Assembly (NCBI RefSeq): GCF_021347895.1
Contig: NC_067123.1
Coordinates: 2,930,149 to 2,994,148, forward strand
DNA length: 64,000 bases
Direction of reading: 5' to 3'
DNA from: Acanthochromis polyacanthus
Lineage: Eukaryota; Chordata; Actinopteri; Pomacentridae
Shown here: positions 11,301 through 24,719 of the stretch, piece by piece
Numbering within the stretch: the stretch's first letter is position 1
How the letters are laid out: every line of letters starts with the position of its first letter
Translations under genes and position numbers: made by a program
The notes under the pieces: generated by a model
Told to the model about the DNA's origin: nothing
What the model saw: the letters and a program-made list of their open reading frames with translations, nothing else
Databases searched by the model: none

Positions 11301-12510
11301 GTCAGAGGTTTGCCTTGAACCTGTAGTTTGTCAGAGGTTTACCTAGAACCTGTACTTTGTCAGAGGTTTGCCTAGAACCTGTAGTTTGTCAGAGGTTTAC
11401 CTATAACCTGTACTTTGTCAGAGGTTTGCCTAGAACCTGTAGTTTGTCAGAGGTTTACCTACAACCTGTACTTTGTCAGAGGTTTGCCTAGAACCTGTAG
11501 TTTGTCAGAGGTTTACCTAGAACCTGTAGTTTGTCAGAGGTTTACCGAGAACCTGTACTTTGTCAGAGGTTTGCCTAGAACCTGTAGTTTGTCAGAGGTT
11601 TACCCAGAACCTGTAGTTTGTCAGAGGTTTACCCAGAACCTGTAGTTTGTCAGAGGTTTACCTATAACCTGCAGTTTGTCAGAGGTTTACGTAGAACCTG
11701 CAGTTTGTCAGAGGTTTACCTAGAACCCGTGGTTTGTCAGAGGTTTGCCTATAACCTGTAGTTTGTCAGAGGTTTACCTAGAACCTGTAGTTTGTCAGAG
11801 GTTTGCCTAGAACCTGTAGTTTGTCAGAGGTTTACCTATAACCTGTAGTTTGTCAGAGGTTTGCCTACAACCTGCAGTTTGTCAGAGGTTTGCCTACAAC
11901 CTGTAGTTTGTCAGAGGTTTGCCTAGAACCTGTAGTTTGTCAGAGGTTTACCTACAACCTGTAGTTTGTCAGAGGTTTACCTATAACCTGTAGTTTGTCA
12001 GAGGTTTACGTAGAACCTGCAGTTTGTCAGAGGTTTACGTAGAACCTGCAGTTTGTCAGAGGTTTACCTAGAACCTGTAGTTTGTCAGAGGTTTGCCTAC
12101 AACCTGTAGTTTGTCAGAGGTTTACCTACAACCTGTAGTTTGTCAGAGGTTTACCTACAACCTGTAGTTTGTCAGAGGTTTACCTAGAACCTGTAGTTTG
12201 TCAGAGGTTTACCGAGAACCTGTAGTTTGTCAGAGGTTTACCTAGAACCTGTAGTTTGTCAGAGGTTTACCTACAACCTGTAGTTTGTCAGAGGTTTACC
12301 TAGAACCTGCAGTTTGTCAGAGGTTTACCTAGAACCTGCAGTTTGTCAGAGGTTTACCTACAACCTGTAGTTTGTCAGAGGTTTACCTACAACCTGTAGT
12401 TTGTCAGAGGTTTACCTACAACCTGTAGTTTGTCAGAGGTTTACCTAGAACCTGTAGTTTGTCAGAGGTTTACCTATAACCTGTAGTTTGTCAGAGGTTT
12501 ACCTATAACC
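8311..12510 (+). repeat. 29-bp minisatellite, array 1 (about 145 units)
   Basis: Near-perfect 29-bp periodicity. Each unit has the constant core TTTGTCAGAGGTTT, then variable sites: ACC/GCC/ACG, TAGAACC/TACAACC/TATAACC/GAGAACC, and TGTAG/TGCAG/TGTAC/CGTAG. Units at the left edge are richer in CpG (ACCCGTAG). A block starting at 8548 recurs at 10085, exactly 53 units away. Because 29 is not a multiple of three, short open frames arise in all phases; these are by-products. Confidence 0.97.
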
Positions 12511-14314
12511 CTACCATGTGGATCCACAGCAGGGCCTCAAACAGCCTCATGGTTCTCTAGCAGACACAACAGGAAAGATCAGAGCCACAGCAGGCTCAGT
12601 CTCGCTGGAAAGGTCTGCACTAAAAACACAACAACAACAATAGAAATAATAATGATGATGCAGGTTTACGTATTTACCTGGTCTACTACCTGTGAGGTGA
12701 ATTGACAGCCTTCATGCTGCTTGTTCTTCTTAGATCTGAGAATAAAAACACAAACATCAGCTACATGTCTTCACTAAAGCTACTGGACCTGTTTCCATGG
12801 TTACAGCCTCTACAAACCCTCTCATTCTACTGCACTAACTCGTCTGTCCTTAAGTCCTGCTGCACCTATTCACCACCTGGTTGTTGGTCACACTTTTAAC
12901 GTAAAGTCAACATTTTAAGCTCAGATCTGGTTCAGTTTTAACAGAAATCACAGATGAGGAGTTCAAGAGATTACAAACTGACGAATCCTGATTTACTTCT
13001 ACAAATTCTGGCTCTGATTGTTAGTTCCTAAAATAAAAACATAAAAGTTAAACCAGCAGACGGGTTCTGGGGTTCAGACGGTTCGTTGCCTTTAATAATC
13101 TTGTCTGAGATCCACATTTACACTAAAGTTCAAAGGTTTGGGGTCATTTAGACCAACTTTAGCAAATATAGAGCAACTTTAACTAATATAGAGCAACTTT
13201 AATTCAACTACTCTACCGTTCAAAAGTTTGGGTCGCTTAGAAACGTCCTTGCTGTTCAAAGAAAATAATTTTTTCAATGAAGATAACATCAAATGAATGA
13301 TAAATCCAGTGTAGACATGGTTAATGTGGTAAATGACTATTGTATCTGTAAAGAGCTGATTTTTAATGGAATATCTCCATAGGGGTACAGAGGAACATTT
13401 CCAGCAACCATCACTCCTGTGTTCTAATGCTACATTGTGTTAGCTAATGCTGTTGAAAGGCTCATTGATGGTTAGAAAACCCTTGTGCAGTTATGTTAGC
13501 ACATGGATAAAAGTGGGAGTTTTATGAAAAACATGGAATTATTTGGATGACCACAAACTGTTGAACAGTGGTGTAAATCTGCTGCTACTTCTGGACTTTC
13601 GTCACCAAATCATAAACATCAAAACTCCTCCCCAAGAAAAACTGGAAGAAAAATGAGTGGAAACTAGTCCTAATGGTGACTTTAATATGATTTAAACATT
13701 GTTCAACAAGTTACCAAGAACTCAGAGTCTGATTTACTCATTTAGAACTGATATAAAACATCTAAACCAACTGCTCAACTGGCCCAATTTTAAAATGACT
13801 TTTCATACATGACCAGTGCTCATCTCTCTCAAAGTCTATTACAAAAAGAGATGTTGAGATAATTGATGGTCTTAAACATTACTCATGAGACGAGGAAAAG
13901 TTTTTAACTTTACAACACAAAAACCAAACTCCCTTACCAACTCATAGTCCCATTTAACCAGCAGGTCAGTCTGGAGGTCTGAGCAGGAGAAGGTTCATCT
14001 TCAGCTCCTGGGTTCTGAAAAATCAAAGGATTCAACATTAAATACTCGACATCTTTACACCGATTCACGATCTGTCAAATCAGACATGTCGATCACATAA
14101 TCTGATTAAGGGTCAACTGAAATACAACAAGAAATGAAGTGGTCACAAAATGTCACGTCTTTAAGTTCCATTTAACAAAAAAATACATAAACATCCAACC
14201 ACTGAACCACATGTAGCTGCAGGTCACAATAATGCAAAACTCAACAGGTAGAACACTTTAATATGAAGCATTTGGTCTAAAAAATGAAAAGTTATTTATG
14301 TTGAAATTCTGTAC
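12511..14314. repeat. 1.8-kb spacer, copy 1
   Basis: Starts CTACCATGTGGATCC after the last unit and ends TTGAAATTCTGTA before the next array. It contains a segment about 110 bp long (12511-12622) that also lies beside the candidate gene start at 27.1 kb, and a Tc1/mariner-type MITE fragment near 13210-13570 (opening CCGTTCAAAAGTTTGGGTCG). Just before the MITE are short repeats of AATATAGAGCAACTTTAA. Minus-strand splice-like signals (e.g. GTGTTTTTATTCTCAG ending 12737) are present, but no gene can be assembled. Confidence 0.93.
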
Positions 14315-17294
14315 CTGTACTTTGTCAGAGGTTTACCTACAACCTGTAGTTTGTCAGAGGTTTACCTACAACCCGTAGTTTGTCAGAGGTTTACCTAGAA
14401 CCTGTAGTTTGTCAGAGGTTTACCTAGAACCTGTAGTTTGTCAGAGGTTTACGTAGAACCTGCAGTTTGTCAGAGGTTTACCTACAACCTGTAGTTTGTC
14501 AGAGGTTTACCTAGAACCTGCAGTTTGTCAGAGGTTTACCTACAACCTGCAGTTTGTCAGAGGTTTACCTACAACCTGTAGTTTGTCAGAGGTTTACCTA
14601 TAACCTGTAGTTTGTCAGAGGTTTACCTAGAACCCGTAGTTTGTCAGAGGTTTGCCTAGAACCTGCAGTTTGTCAGAGGTTTGCCTAGAACCTGTACTTT
14701 GTCAGAGGTTTACGTAGAACCTGTAGTTTGTCAGAGGTTTGCCTACAACCTGCAGTTTGTCAGAGGTTTACCTAGAACCTACAGTTTGTCAGAGGTTTGC
14801 CTACAACCTGTAGTTTGTCAGAGGTTTGCCTACAACCTGTAGTTTGTCAGAGGTTTGCCTACAACCTGCAGTTTGTCAGAGGTTTGCCTAGAATCTGTAG
14901 TTTGTCAGAGGTTTGCCTATAACCTGTAGTTTGTCAGAGGTTTACGTAGAACCTGCAGTTTGTCAGAGGTTTACCTAGAACCTGCAGTTTGTCAGAGGTT
15001 TACGTAGAACCTGCAGTTTGTCAGAGGTTTACCTAGAACCCGTAGTTTGTCAGAGGTTTGCCTAGAACCTGCAGTTTGTCAGAGGTTTGCCTAGAACCTG
15101 TACTTTGTCAGAGGTTTACGTAGAACCTGTAGTTTGTCAGAGGTTTACCTACAACCCGTAGTTTGTCAGAGGTTTACCTACAACCCGTAGTTTGTCAGAG
15201 GTTTACCTAGAACCTGTAGTTTGTCAGAGGTTTACCTACAACCTGCAGTTTGTCAGAGGTTTACCTAGAACCTGCAGTTTGTCAGAGGTTTACCTAGAAC
15301 CTGCAGTTTGTCAGAGGTTTGCCTAGAACCTGTAGTTTGTCAGAGGTTTACCTACAACCTGTACTTTGTCAGAGGTTTACCTAGAACCCGTAGTTTGTCA
15401 GAGGTTTACCTAGAACCTGCAGTTTGTCAGAGGTTTGCCTAGAACCTGTAGTTTGTCAGAGGTTTACGTAGAACCTGCAGTTTGTCAGAGGTTTACCTAC
15501 AACCTGTAGTTTGTCAGAGGTTTACCTAGAACCTGCAGTTTGTCAGAGGTTTACCTAGAACCTGCAGTTTGTCAGAGGTTTGCCTAGAACCTGTAGTTTG
15601 TCAGAGGTTTACCTACAACCTGCAGTTTGTCAGAGGTTTACCTACAACCTGTAGTTTGTCAGAGGTTTACCTACAACCTGCAGTTTGTCAGAGGTTTACC
15701 TACAACCTGTAGTTTGTCAGAGGTTTACCTAGAACCTGCAGTTTGTCAGAGGTTTACCTACAACCTGTAGTATGTCAGAGGTTTACCTAGAACCTGTAGT
15801 TTGTCAGAGGTTTACCTAGAACCTGCAGTTTGTCAGAGGTTTACCTACAACCTGTAGTATGTCAGAGGTTTACCTAGAACCTGTAGTTTGTCAGAGGTTT
15901 ACCTAGAACCTGCAGTTTGTCAGAGGTTTACCTACAACCTGTAGTTTGTCAGAGGTTTACCTAGAACCCGTAGTTTGTCAGAGGTTTACCTAGAACCTGC
16001 AGTTTGTCAGAGGTTTACCTACAACCTGTAGTTTGTCAGAGGTTTACCTAGAATCTGCAGTTTGTCAGAGGTTTACCTAGAACCTGTAGTTTGTCAGAGG
16101 TTTACCTACAACCTGTAGTTTGTCAGAGGTTTACCTACAACCTGTAGTTTGTCAGAGGTTTACCTACAACCTGTACTTTGTCAGAGGTTTACCTAGAACC
16201 TGCAGTTTGTCAGAGGTTTGCCTAGAACCTGTAGTTTGTCAGAGGTTTACGTAGAACCTGCAGTTTGTCAGAGGTTTACCTACAACCTGCAGTTTGTCAG
16301 AGGTTTACCTAGAACCTGTAGTTGTCAGAGGTTTACCTACAACCTGTAGTTTGTCAGAGGTTTACCTAGAACCTGCAGTTTGTCAGAGGTTACCTACAAC
16401 CTGCAGTTTGTCAGAGGTTACTACAACCTGTAGTTTGTCAGAGGTTTTACCCAGAACCTGCAGTTTGTCAGAGGTTTACCCAGAACCTGTTACTTTGTCA
16501 GAGGTTACGTAGAACCTGTAGTTTGTCAGAGGTTTACCTACAACCTGCAGTTTGTCAGAGGTTTACTAGAACCTGTAGTTTGTCAGAGGTTTACCTACAA
16601 CCTGTAGTTTGTCAGAGGTTTACCTACAACCTGTAGTTTGTCAGAGGTTTACCTACAACCTGCAGTTTGTCAGAGGTTTACCTACAACCTGCAGTTGTCA
16701 GAGGTTTACCTACAACCTGTAGTTTGTCAGAGGTTTACCCAGAACCTGCAGTTTGTCAGAGGTTTACCTACAACCTGTAGTTTGTCAGAGGTTTACCTAC
16801 AACCTGTAGTTTGTCAGAGGTTTACCTAGAACCCGTAGTTTGTCAGAGGTTTGCCTAGAACTGCAGTTTGTCAGAGGTTTACGTAGAACCTGTAGTTTGT
16901 CAGAGGTTTACCTACAACCTGTAGTTTGTCAGAGGTTTACCTAGAACCCGTAGTTTGTCAGAGGTTTGCCTAGAACCTGTAGTTTGTCAGAGGTTTACCC
17001 AGAACCTGTACTTTGTCAGAGGTTTACGTAGAACTGTAGTTTGTCAGAGGTTTGCCTACAACCTGCAGTTTGTCAGAGGTTTACCTAGAACCTACAGTTT
17101 GTCAGAGGTTTGCCTAGAACCTGTAGTTTGTCAGAGGTTTGCCTATAACCTGTAGTTTGTCAGAGGTTTACCTACAACCTGTAGTTTGTCAGAGGTTTGC
17201 GAGAGCCTGTACTTTGTCAGAGGTTTACCTACAACCTGCAGTTTGTCAGAGGTTTGCCTATAACCTGTAGTTTGTCAGAGGTTTACCTATAACC
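14315..17294 (+). repeat. 29-bp minisatellite, array 2 (about 103 units)
   Basis: Same unit and variant sites as array 1. Units keep exact length up to about 16320, after which many lack or gain one base. Confidence 0.97.
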
Positions 17295-19125
17295 CTACCA
17301 TGTGGATCCACAGCAGGGCCTCAAACAGCCTCATGGTTCTCTAGCAGACACAACAGGAAAGATCAGAACCACAGCAGGCTCAGTCTCGCTGGAAAGGTCT
17401 GCACTTAAAAACACAACAACAACAATAGAAATACTAATAATGATGCAGGTTTACGTATTTACCTGGTCTACTACCTGTGAGGTGAATCGACAGCCTTCAT
17501 GCTGCTTGTTCTTCTTAGATCTGAGAATAAAAACACAAACATCAGCTGTCATGTCTTCACTAAAGCTACTGACCTGTTTCCATGGTTACAGCCCTCTACA
17601 AACCCTCTCATTCTACTGCACTAACTCGTCTGTCCTTAAGTCCTGCCTGCACCTATTCACCACCTGGTTGTTGGTCACACTTTTAATGTAAAGTCAACAT
17701 TTTAAGCTCAGATCTGGTTCAGTTTTAACAGAAATCACAGATGAGAGTTCAAGAGATTACAAACTGATGAATCCTGATTTACTTCTACAAATTCTGGCTC
17801 TGATGTTAGTTCCTAAAATAAAAACATAAAAGTTAAACTAGCAGACGGGTTCTGGGGTTCAGACGGTTCGTTGCCTTTAATAATCTTGTCTGAGATCCAC
17901 ATTTACACTAAAGTTCAAAGGTTTGGGGTCATTTAGACCAACTTTAGCAAATATAGAGCAACTTTAACTCATCAAGTACAACTTTAACAAATACAGAGAA
18001 ACTTTAACAAATATAGAGCAACTTTAATTCATCTACTCTACCGTTCAAAAGTTTGGGTCGCTTAGAAACGTCCTTGCTGTTCAAAGAAAATAATTTTTTT
18101 CAATGAAGATAACATCAAATGAATGATAAATCCAGTGTAGACATGGTTAATGTGGTAAATGAGTATTGTAGCTGAAAACAGCTGGTTTTTAATGGAATAT
18201 CTCCATAGGGGTACAGAGGAACATTTCCTGAGTTGTAATGCTACATTGTGTTAGCTAATGGTGCTGAAAGGCTCATTGATGATTAGAAAACCCTTGTGCA
18301 GTTATGTTAGCACATGGATAAAAGTGGGAGTTTTATGAAAAACATGGAATTATTTGGATGACCACAAACTGTTGAACAGTGGTGTAAATCTGCTGCTACT
18401 TCTGGACTTTCGTCACCAAATCATAAACATCAAAACTCCTCCCCAAGAAAAACTGGAAGAAAAATGAGTGGAAACTAGTCCTAATGGTGACTTTAATATG
18501 ATTTAAACATTGTTCAACAAGTTACCAAGACTCAGAGTCTGATTTACTCATTTAGAACTGATATAAAACATCTAAACCAACTGCTCAACTGGCCCAATTT
18601 TAAAACGACTTTTCATACATGACCAGTGCTCATCTCTCTCAAAGTCTATTACAAAAAGAGATGTTGAGATAATTGATGGTCTTAAACATTACTCATGAGA
18701 CGAGGAAAAGTTTTTAACTTTACAACACAAAAAACCAAACTCCCTTACCAACTCATAGTCCCATTTAACCAGCCAGGTCCAGTCTGGAGGTCTGAGCAGG
18801 AGAAGGTTCATCTTCAGCTCCTGGGTTCTGAAAAATCAAAGGATTCAACATTAAATACTCGACATCTTTACACCGATTCACGATCTGTCAAATCAGACAT
18901 GTCGATCAATCATCTGATTAAGGGTCAACTGAAATACAACAAGAAATGAAGTGGTCACAAAATGTCACGTCTTTAAGTTCCATTTAACAAAAAAATACAT
19001 AAACATCCAACCACTGAACCACATGTAGCTGCAGGTCACAATAATGCAAAACTCAACAGGTAGAACACTTTAATATGAAGCATTTGGTCTAAAAAATGAA
19101 AAGTTATTTATGTTGAAATTCTGTA
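17295..19125. repeat. 1.8-kb spacer, copy 2
   Basis: Same content as copy 1, with an extra AACTTTAAC-type block near 17970-18010 and a shorter stretch near 18230. It has more one-base indels than copies 1 and 4, mainly in C or A runs. Confidence 0.93.
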
Positions 19126-20920
19126 CCTGTACTTTGTCAGAGGTTTACCTAGAACCTGTAGTTTGTCAGAGGTTTACCTACAACCGTAGTTTGTCAGAGG
19201 TTTACCTACAACCGTAGTTTGTCAGAGGTTTACCTAGAACCTGTAGTTTGTCAGAGGTTTACCTACAACCGTAGTTTGTCAGAGGTTTACCTACAACCTA
19301 GTTTGTCAGAGGTTTACCTAGAACCTGTAGTTTGTCAGAGGTTTACCTACAACCTGTAGTTTGTCAGAGGTTTACCTACAACCTAGTTTGTCAGAGGTTT
19401 ACCTACAACCTGTAGTTTGTCAGAGGTTTACCTACAACCTGCAGTTTGTCAGAGGTTTACCTAAACCTGCAGTTTGTCAGAGGTTTACCTACAACCTGCA
19501 GTTTGTCAGAGGTTTGCCTAGAACCTGTAGTTTGTCAGAGGTTTACCTACAACCTGTAGTTTGTCAGAGGTTTACCTAGAACCTGTAGTTTGTCAGAGGT
19601 TTACCTAGAACCTGCAGTTTGTCAGAGGTTTACCTACAACCTGTAGTTTGTCAGAGGTTTACTAGAACCTGCAGTTTGTCAGAGGTTTACCTAGAACCTG
19701 TAGTTTGTCAGAGGTTTACCTAGAACCTGCAGTTTGTCAGAGGTTTACCTAGAACCTGTAGTTTGTCAGAGGTTTACCTAGAACCTGTAGTTTGTCAGAG
19801 GTTTACCTAGAACCTGCAGTTTGTCAGAGGTTTACCTACAACCTGTAGTTTGTCAGAGGTTTACCTAGAACCTGCAGTTTGTCAGAGGTTTACCTACAAC
19901 CTGTAGTTTGTCAGAGGTTTACCTAGAACCTGCAGTTTGTCAGAGGTTTACCTACAACCTGTAGTTTGTCAGAGGTTTACCTAGAACCTGTAGTTTGTCA
20001 GAGGTTTACCTAGAACCTGCAGTTTGTCAGAGGTTTACCTAGAACCTGCAGTTTGTCAGAGGTTTACCTAGAACCGTAGTTTGTCAGAGGTTTACCTAGA
20101 ACCTGCAGTTTGTCAGAGGTTTACCTACAACCTGTAGTTGTCAGAGTTTACCTAGAACCTGTAGTTTGTCAGAGGTTTACCTACAACCTGTAGTTTGTCA
20201 GAGGTTTACCTAGAACCTGCAGTTTGTCAGAGGTTTACCTACAACCTGCAGTTTGTCAGAGGTTTACCTACAAACCTGTAAGTTTGTCAGAGGATTTACC
20301 CAGAACCTGCAGTTCTGTCAGGGTTTAACGTACAAACCTGTAGTTTGTCAGACGGTTTAGCCTACAACCCTTGTGCTTTGTCAGAGGTTTCCTAGAACCC
20401 GTAGTTTGCAGAGGTTTGCCCTAGAACCTGCAGTTTGTCAGAGGCTTTACGTAGAACCTGTAGTTTGTCAGAGGTTTACCTACAACTGTAGTTGTCAGAG
20501 GTTTACCTAGAACCCGTAGTTTGTCAGAGGTTTTGCCTAAGAACCTGTAGTTTGTCAGAGGTTTACCTAGAAACCCGTAGTTTGTCAGAGATTACCTAGA
20601 ACCCGTAGTTGTCAGAGGTTTGCCTAGAACCCGTAGTTTGTCAGAGGTTTACGTAGAACCTGTAGTTTGTCAGAGGTTTGCCTACAACTGCAGTTTGTCA
20701 GAGGTTTACCTAGAACCTACAGTTTGTCAGAGGTTTGCCTAGAACCTGTAGTTTGTCAGAGGTTTGCCTATAACCTGTAGTTTGTCAGAGGTTTACCTAC
20801 AACCTGTAGTTTGTCAGAGGTTTGCCGAGAGCCTGTACTTTGTCAGAGGTTTACCTACAACCTGCAGTTTGTCAGAGGTTTGCCTAGAACCTGTAGTTTG
20901 TCAGAGGTTTACCTATAACC
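19126..20920 (+). repeat. 29-bp minisatellite, array 3 (about 62 units)
   Basis: Same unit. From about 20260 to 20700 nearly every unit has an odd insertion or deletion (for example GTTCTGTCAGGG, CAGACGGTTTAG), unlike arrays 1, 4 and 5. Confidence 0.95.
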
Positions 20921-22747
20921 CTACCATGTGGATCCACAGCAGGGCCTCAAACAGCCTCATGGTTCTCTAGCAGACACAACAGGAAAGATCAGAACCACAG
21001 CAGGCTCAGTCTCGCTGGAAAGGTCTGCACTAAAAAACACAACAACAACAATAGAAATACTAATAATGATGCAGGTTTACGTATTTACCTGGTCTACTAC
21101 CTGTGAGGTGAATCGACAGCCTTCATGCTGCTTGTTCTTCTTAGATCTGAGAATAAAACACAAACAATCAGCTGCATGTCTTCACTAAAGCTACTGGACC
21201 TGTTTCCATGGTTACAGCCTTTACAAACCCTCTCATTCTACTGCACTAACTCGTCTGTCCTTAAGTCCTGCTGCACCTATTCACCACCTGGTTGTTGGTC
21301 ACACTTTTAATGTAAAGTCAACATTTTAAGCTCAGATCTGGTTCAGTTTTAACAGAAATCACAGATGAGGAGTTCAAGAGATTACAAACTGACGAATCCT
21401 GATTTACTTCTACAAATTCTGGCTCTGATTGTTAGTTCCTAAAATAAAACATAAAAGTTAAACCAGCAGACGGGTTCTGGGGTTCAGACGGTTCGTTGCC
21501 TTTAATAATCTTGTCTGAGATCCACATTTACACTAAAGTTCAAAGGTTTGGGGTCATTTAGACCAACTTTAGCAAATATAGAGCAACTTTAACTCATCAA
21601 GTACAACTTTAACAAATACAGAGAAACTTTAACAAATATAGAGCAACTTTAATTCATCTACTCTACCGTTCAAAAGTTTGGGTCGCTTAGAAACGTCCTT
21701 GCTGTTCAAAGAAAATAATTTTTTCAATGAAGATAACATCAAATGAATGATAAATCCAGTGTAGACATGGTTAATGTGGTAAATGAGTATTGTAGCTGAA
21801 AACAGCTGGTTTTTAATGGAATATCTCCATAGGGGTACAGAGGAACATTTCCTGAGTTGTAATGCTACATTGTGTTAGCTAATGGTGCTGAAAGGCTCAT
21901 TGATGATTAGAAAACCCTTGTGCAGTTATGTTAGCACATGGATAAAAGTGGGAGTTTTATGAAAACATGGAATTATTTGGATGACCACAAACTGTTGAAC
22001 AGTCGTGTAAATCTGCTGCTACTTCTGGACTTTCGTCACCAAATCATAAACATCAAAACTCCTCCCCAAGAAAAACTGGAAGAAAAATGAGTGGAAACTA
22101 GTCCTAATGGTGACTTTTAATATGATTTAAACATTGTTCAACAAGTTACCAAGAACTCAGAGTCTGATTTACTCATTTAGAACTGATATAAAACATCTAA
22201 ACCAACTGCTCAACTGGCCCAATTTTAAAACGACTTTTCATACATGACCAGTGCTCATCTCTCTCAAAGTCTATTACAAAAAGAGATGTTGAGATAATTG
22301 ATGGTCTTAAACATTACTCATGAGACGAGGAAAAGTTTTTAACTTTACAACACAAAAACCAAACTCCCTTACCAACTCATAGTCCCATTTAACCAGCAGG
22401 TCAGTCTGGAGGTCTGAGCAGGAGAAGGTTCATCTTCAGCTCCTGGGTTCTGAAAAATCAAAGGATTCAACATTAAATACTCGACATCTTTACACCGATT
22501 CACGATCTGTCAAATCAGACATGTCGATCACATAATCTGATTAAGGGTCAACTGAAATACAACAAGAAATGAAGTGGTCACAAAATGTCACGTCTTTAAG
22601 TTCCATTTAACAAAAAATACATAAACATCCAACCACTGAACCACATGTAGCTGCAGGTCACAATAATGCAAAACTCAACAGGTAGAACACTTTAATATGA
22701 AGCATTTGGACTAAAAAATGAAAAGTTATTTATGTTGAAATTCTGTA
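20921..22747. repeat. 1.8-kb spacer, copy 3
   Basis: Closest to copies 2 and 4: it shares the extra AACTTTAAC block and the shortened GAACATTTCCTGAG segment. Several homopolymer-length differences. Confidence 0.93.
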
Positions 22748-24719
22748 CCTGTACTTTGTCAGAGGTTTACCTACAACCTGTAGTTTGTCAGAGGTTTACC
22801 TACAACCTGTAGTTTGTCAGAGGTTTACCTAGAACCCGTAGTTTGTCAGAGGTTTACCTAGAACCCGTAGTTTGTCAGAGGTTTACCTACAACCTGCAGT
22901 TTGTCAGAGGTTTACCTACAACCTGCAGTTTGTCAGAGGTTTACCTAGAACCTGCAGTTTGTCAGAGGTTTACCTACAACCTGTAGTTTGTCAGAGGTTT
23001 ACCTAGAACCTGCAGTTTGTCAGAGGTTTACCTACAACCTGTAGTTTGTCAGAGGTTTACCTAGAACCTGCAGTTTGTCAGAGGTTTACCTACAACCTGT
23101 AGTTTGTCAGAGGTTTACCTACAACCTGCAGTTTGTCAGAGGTTTACCTACAACCTGTAGTTTGTCAGAGGTTTACCTAGAATCTGCAGTTTGTCAGAGG
23201 TTTACCTAGAACCTGTAGTTTGTCAGAGGTTTACCTAGAACCCGTAGTTTGTCAGAGGTTTACCTAGAACCTGCAGTTTGTCAGAGGTTTACCTACAACC
23301 TGTAGTTTGTCAGAGGTTTACCTAGAACCCGTAGTTTGTCAGAGGTTTACCTAGAACCTGCAGTTTGTCAGAGGTTTACCTACAACCTGTAGTTTGTCAG
23401 AGGTTTACCTAGAATCTGCAGTTTGTCAGAGGTTTACCTAGAACCTGTAGTTTGTCAGAGGTTTACCTACAACCTGTAGTTTGTCAGAGGTTTACCTAGA
23501 ACCCGTAGTTTGTCAGAGGTTTACCTAGAACCTGCAGTTTGTCAGAGGTTTACCTAGAACCTGCAGTTTGTCAGAGGTTTACCTACAACCTGTACTTTGT
23601 CAGAGGTTTACCTAGAACCTGTAGTTTGTCAGAGGTTTACCTACAACCTGTACTTTGTCAGAGGTTACCTAGAACCTGCAGTTTGTCAGAGGTTTGCCTA
23701 GAACCTGTAGTTTGTCAGAGGTTACGTAGAACCTGCAGTTTGTCAGAGGTTTACCTAGAACCTGCAGTTTGTCAGAGGTTTGCCTAGAACCTGTAGTTTG
23801 TCAGAGGTTTACGTAGAACCTGCAGTTTGTCAGAGGTTTACGTAGAACCTGCAGTTTGTCAGAGGTTTACCTACAACCTGCAGTTTGTCAGAGGTTTACC
23901 TAGAACCTGTAGTTTGTCAGAGGTTTACCTACAACCTGTAGTTTGTCAGAGGTTTACCTAGAACCTGCAGTTTGTCAGAGGTTTACCTACAACCTGCAGT
24001 TTGTCAGAGGTTTACCTACAACCTGTAGTTTGTCAGAGGTTTACCTAGAACCTGCAGTTTGTCAGAGGTTTACCTACAACCTGTAGTTTGTCAGAGGTTT
24101 ACCTACAACCTGTAGTTTGTCAGAGGTTTACCTAGAACCCGTAGTTTGTCAGAGGTTTGCCTAGAACCTGCAGTTTGTCAGAGGTTTACGTAGAACCTGT
24201 AGTTTGTCAGAGGTTTACCTACAACCTGTAGTTTGTCAGAGGTTTACCTAGAACCCGTAGTTTGTCAGAGGTTTGCCTAGAACCTGTAGTTTGTCAGAGG
24301 TTTACCTAGAACCCGTAGTTTGTCAGAGGTTTACCTAGAACCCGTAGTTTGTCAGAGGTTTGCCTAGAACCTGCAGTTTGTCAGAGGTTTACCCAGAACC
24401 TGTACTTTGTCAGAGGTTTACGTAGAACCTGTAGTTTGTCAGAGGTTTGCCTACAACCTGCAGTTTGTCAGAGGTTTACCTACAACCTGCAGTTTGTCAG
24501 AGGTTTACCTAGAACCTACAGTTTGTCAGAGGTTTGCCTAGAACCTGTAGTTTGTCAGAGGTTTGCCTATAACCTGTAGTTTGTCAGAGGTTTACCTACA
24601 ACCTGTAGTTTGTCAGAGGTTTGCCGAGAGCCTGTACTTTGTCAGAGGTTTACCTACAACCTGCAGTTTGTCAGAGGTTTGCCTAGAACCTGTAGTTTGT
24701 CAGAGGTTTACCTATAACC
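22748..24719 (+). repeat. 29-bp minisatellite, array 4 (about 68 units)
   Basis: Same unit with regular length; rare shorter units near 23665 and 23720. Its last 200 bases match the end of array 3 almost exactly, pointing to duplication of array end and spacer together. Confidence 0.97.

Noticed and set aside
8311..12510. CRISPR-like array of direct repeats
   Set aside because: The 29-bp units are contiguous with no spacers between them, there are no cas genes, and the context is a fish genome.
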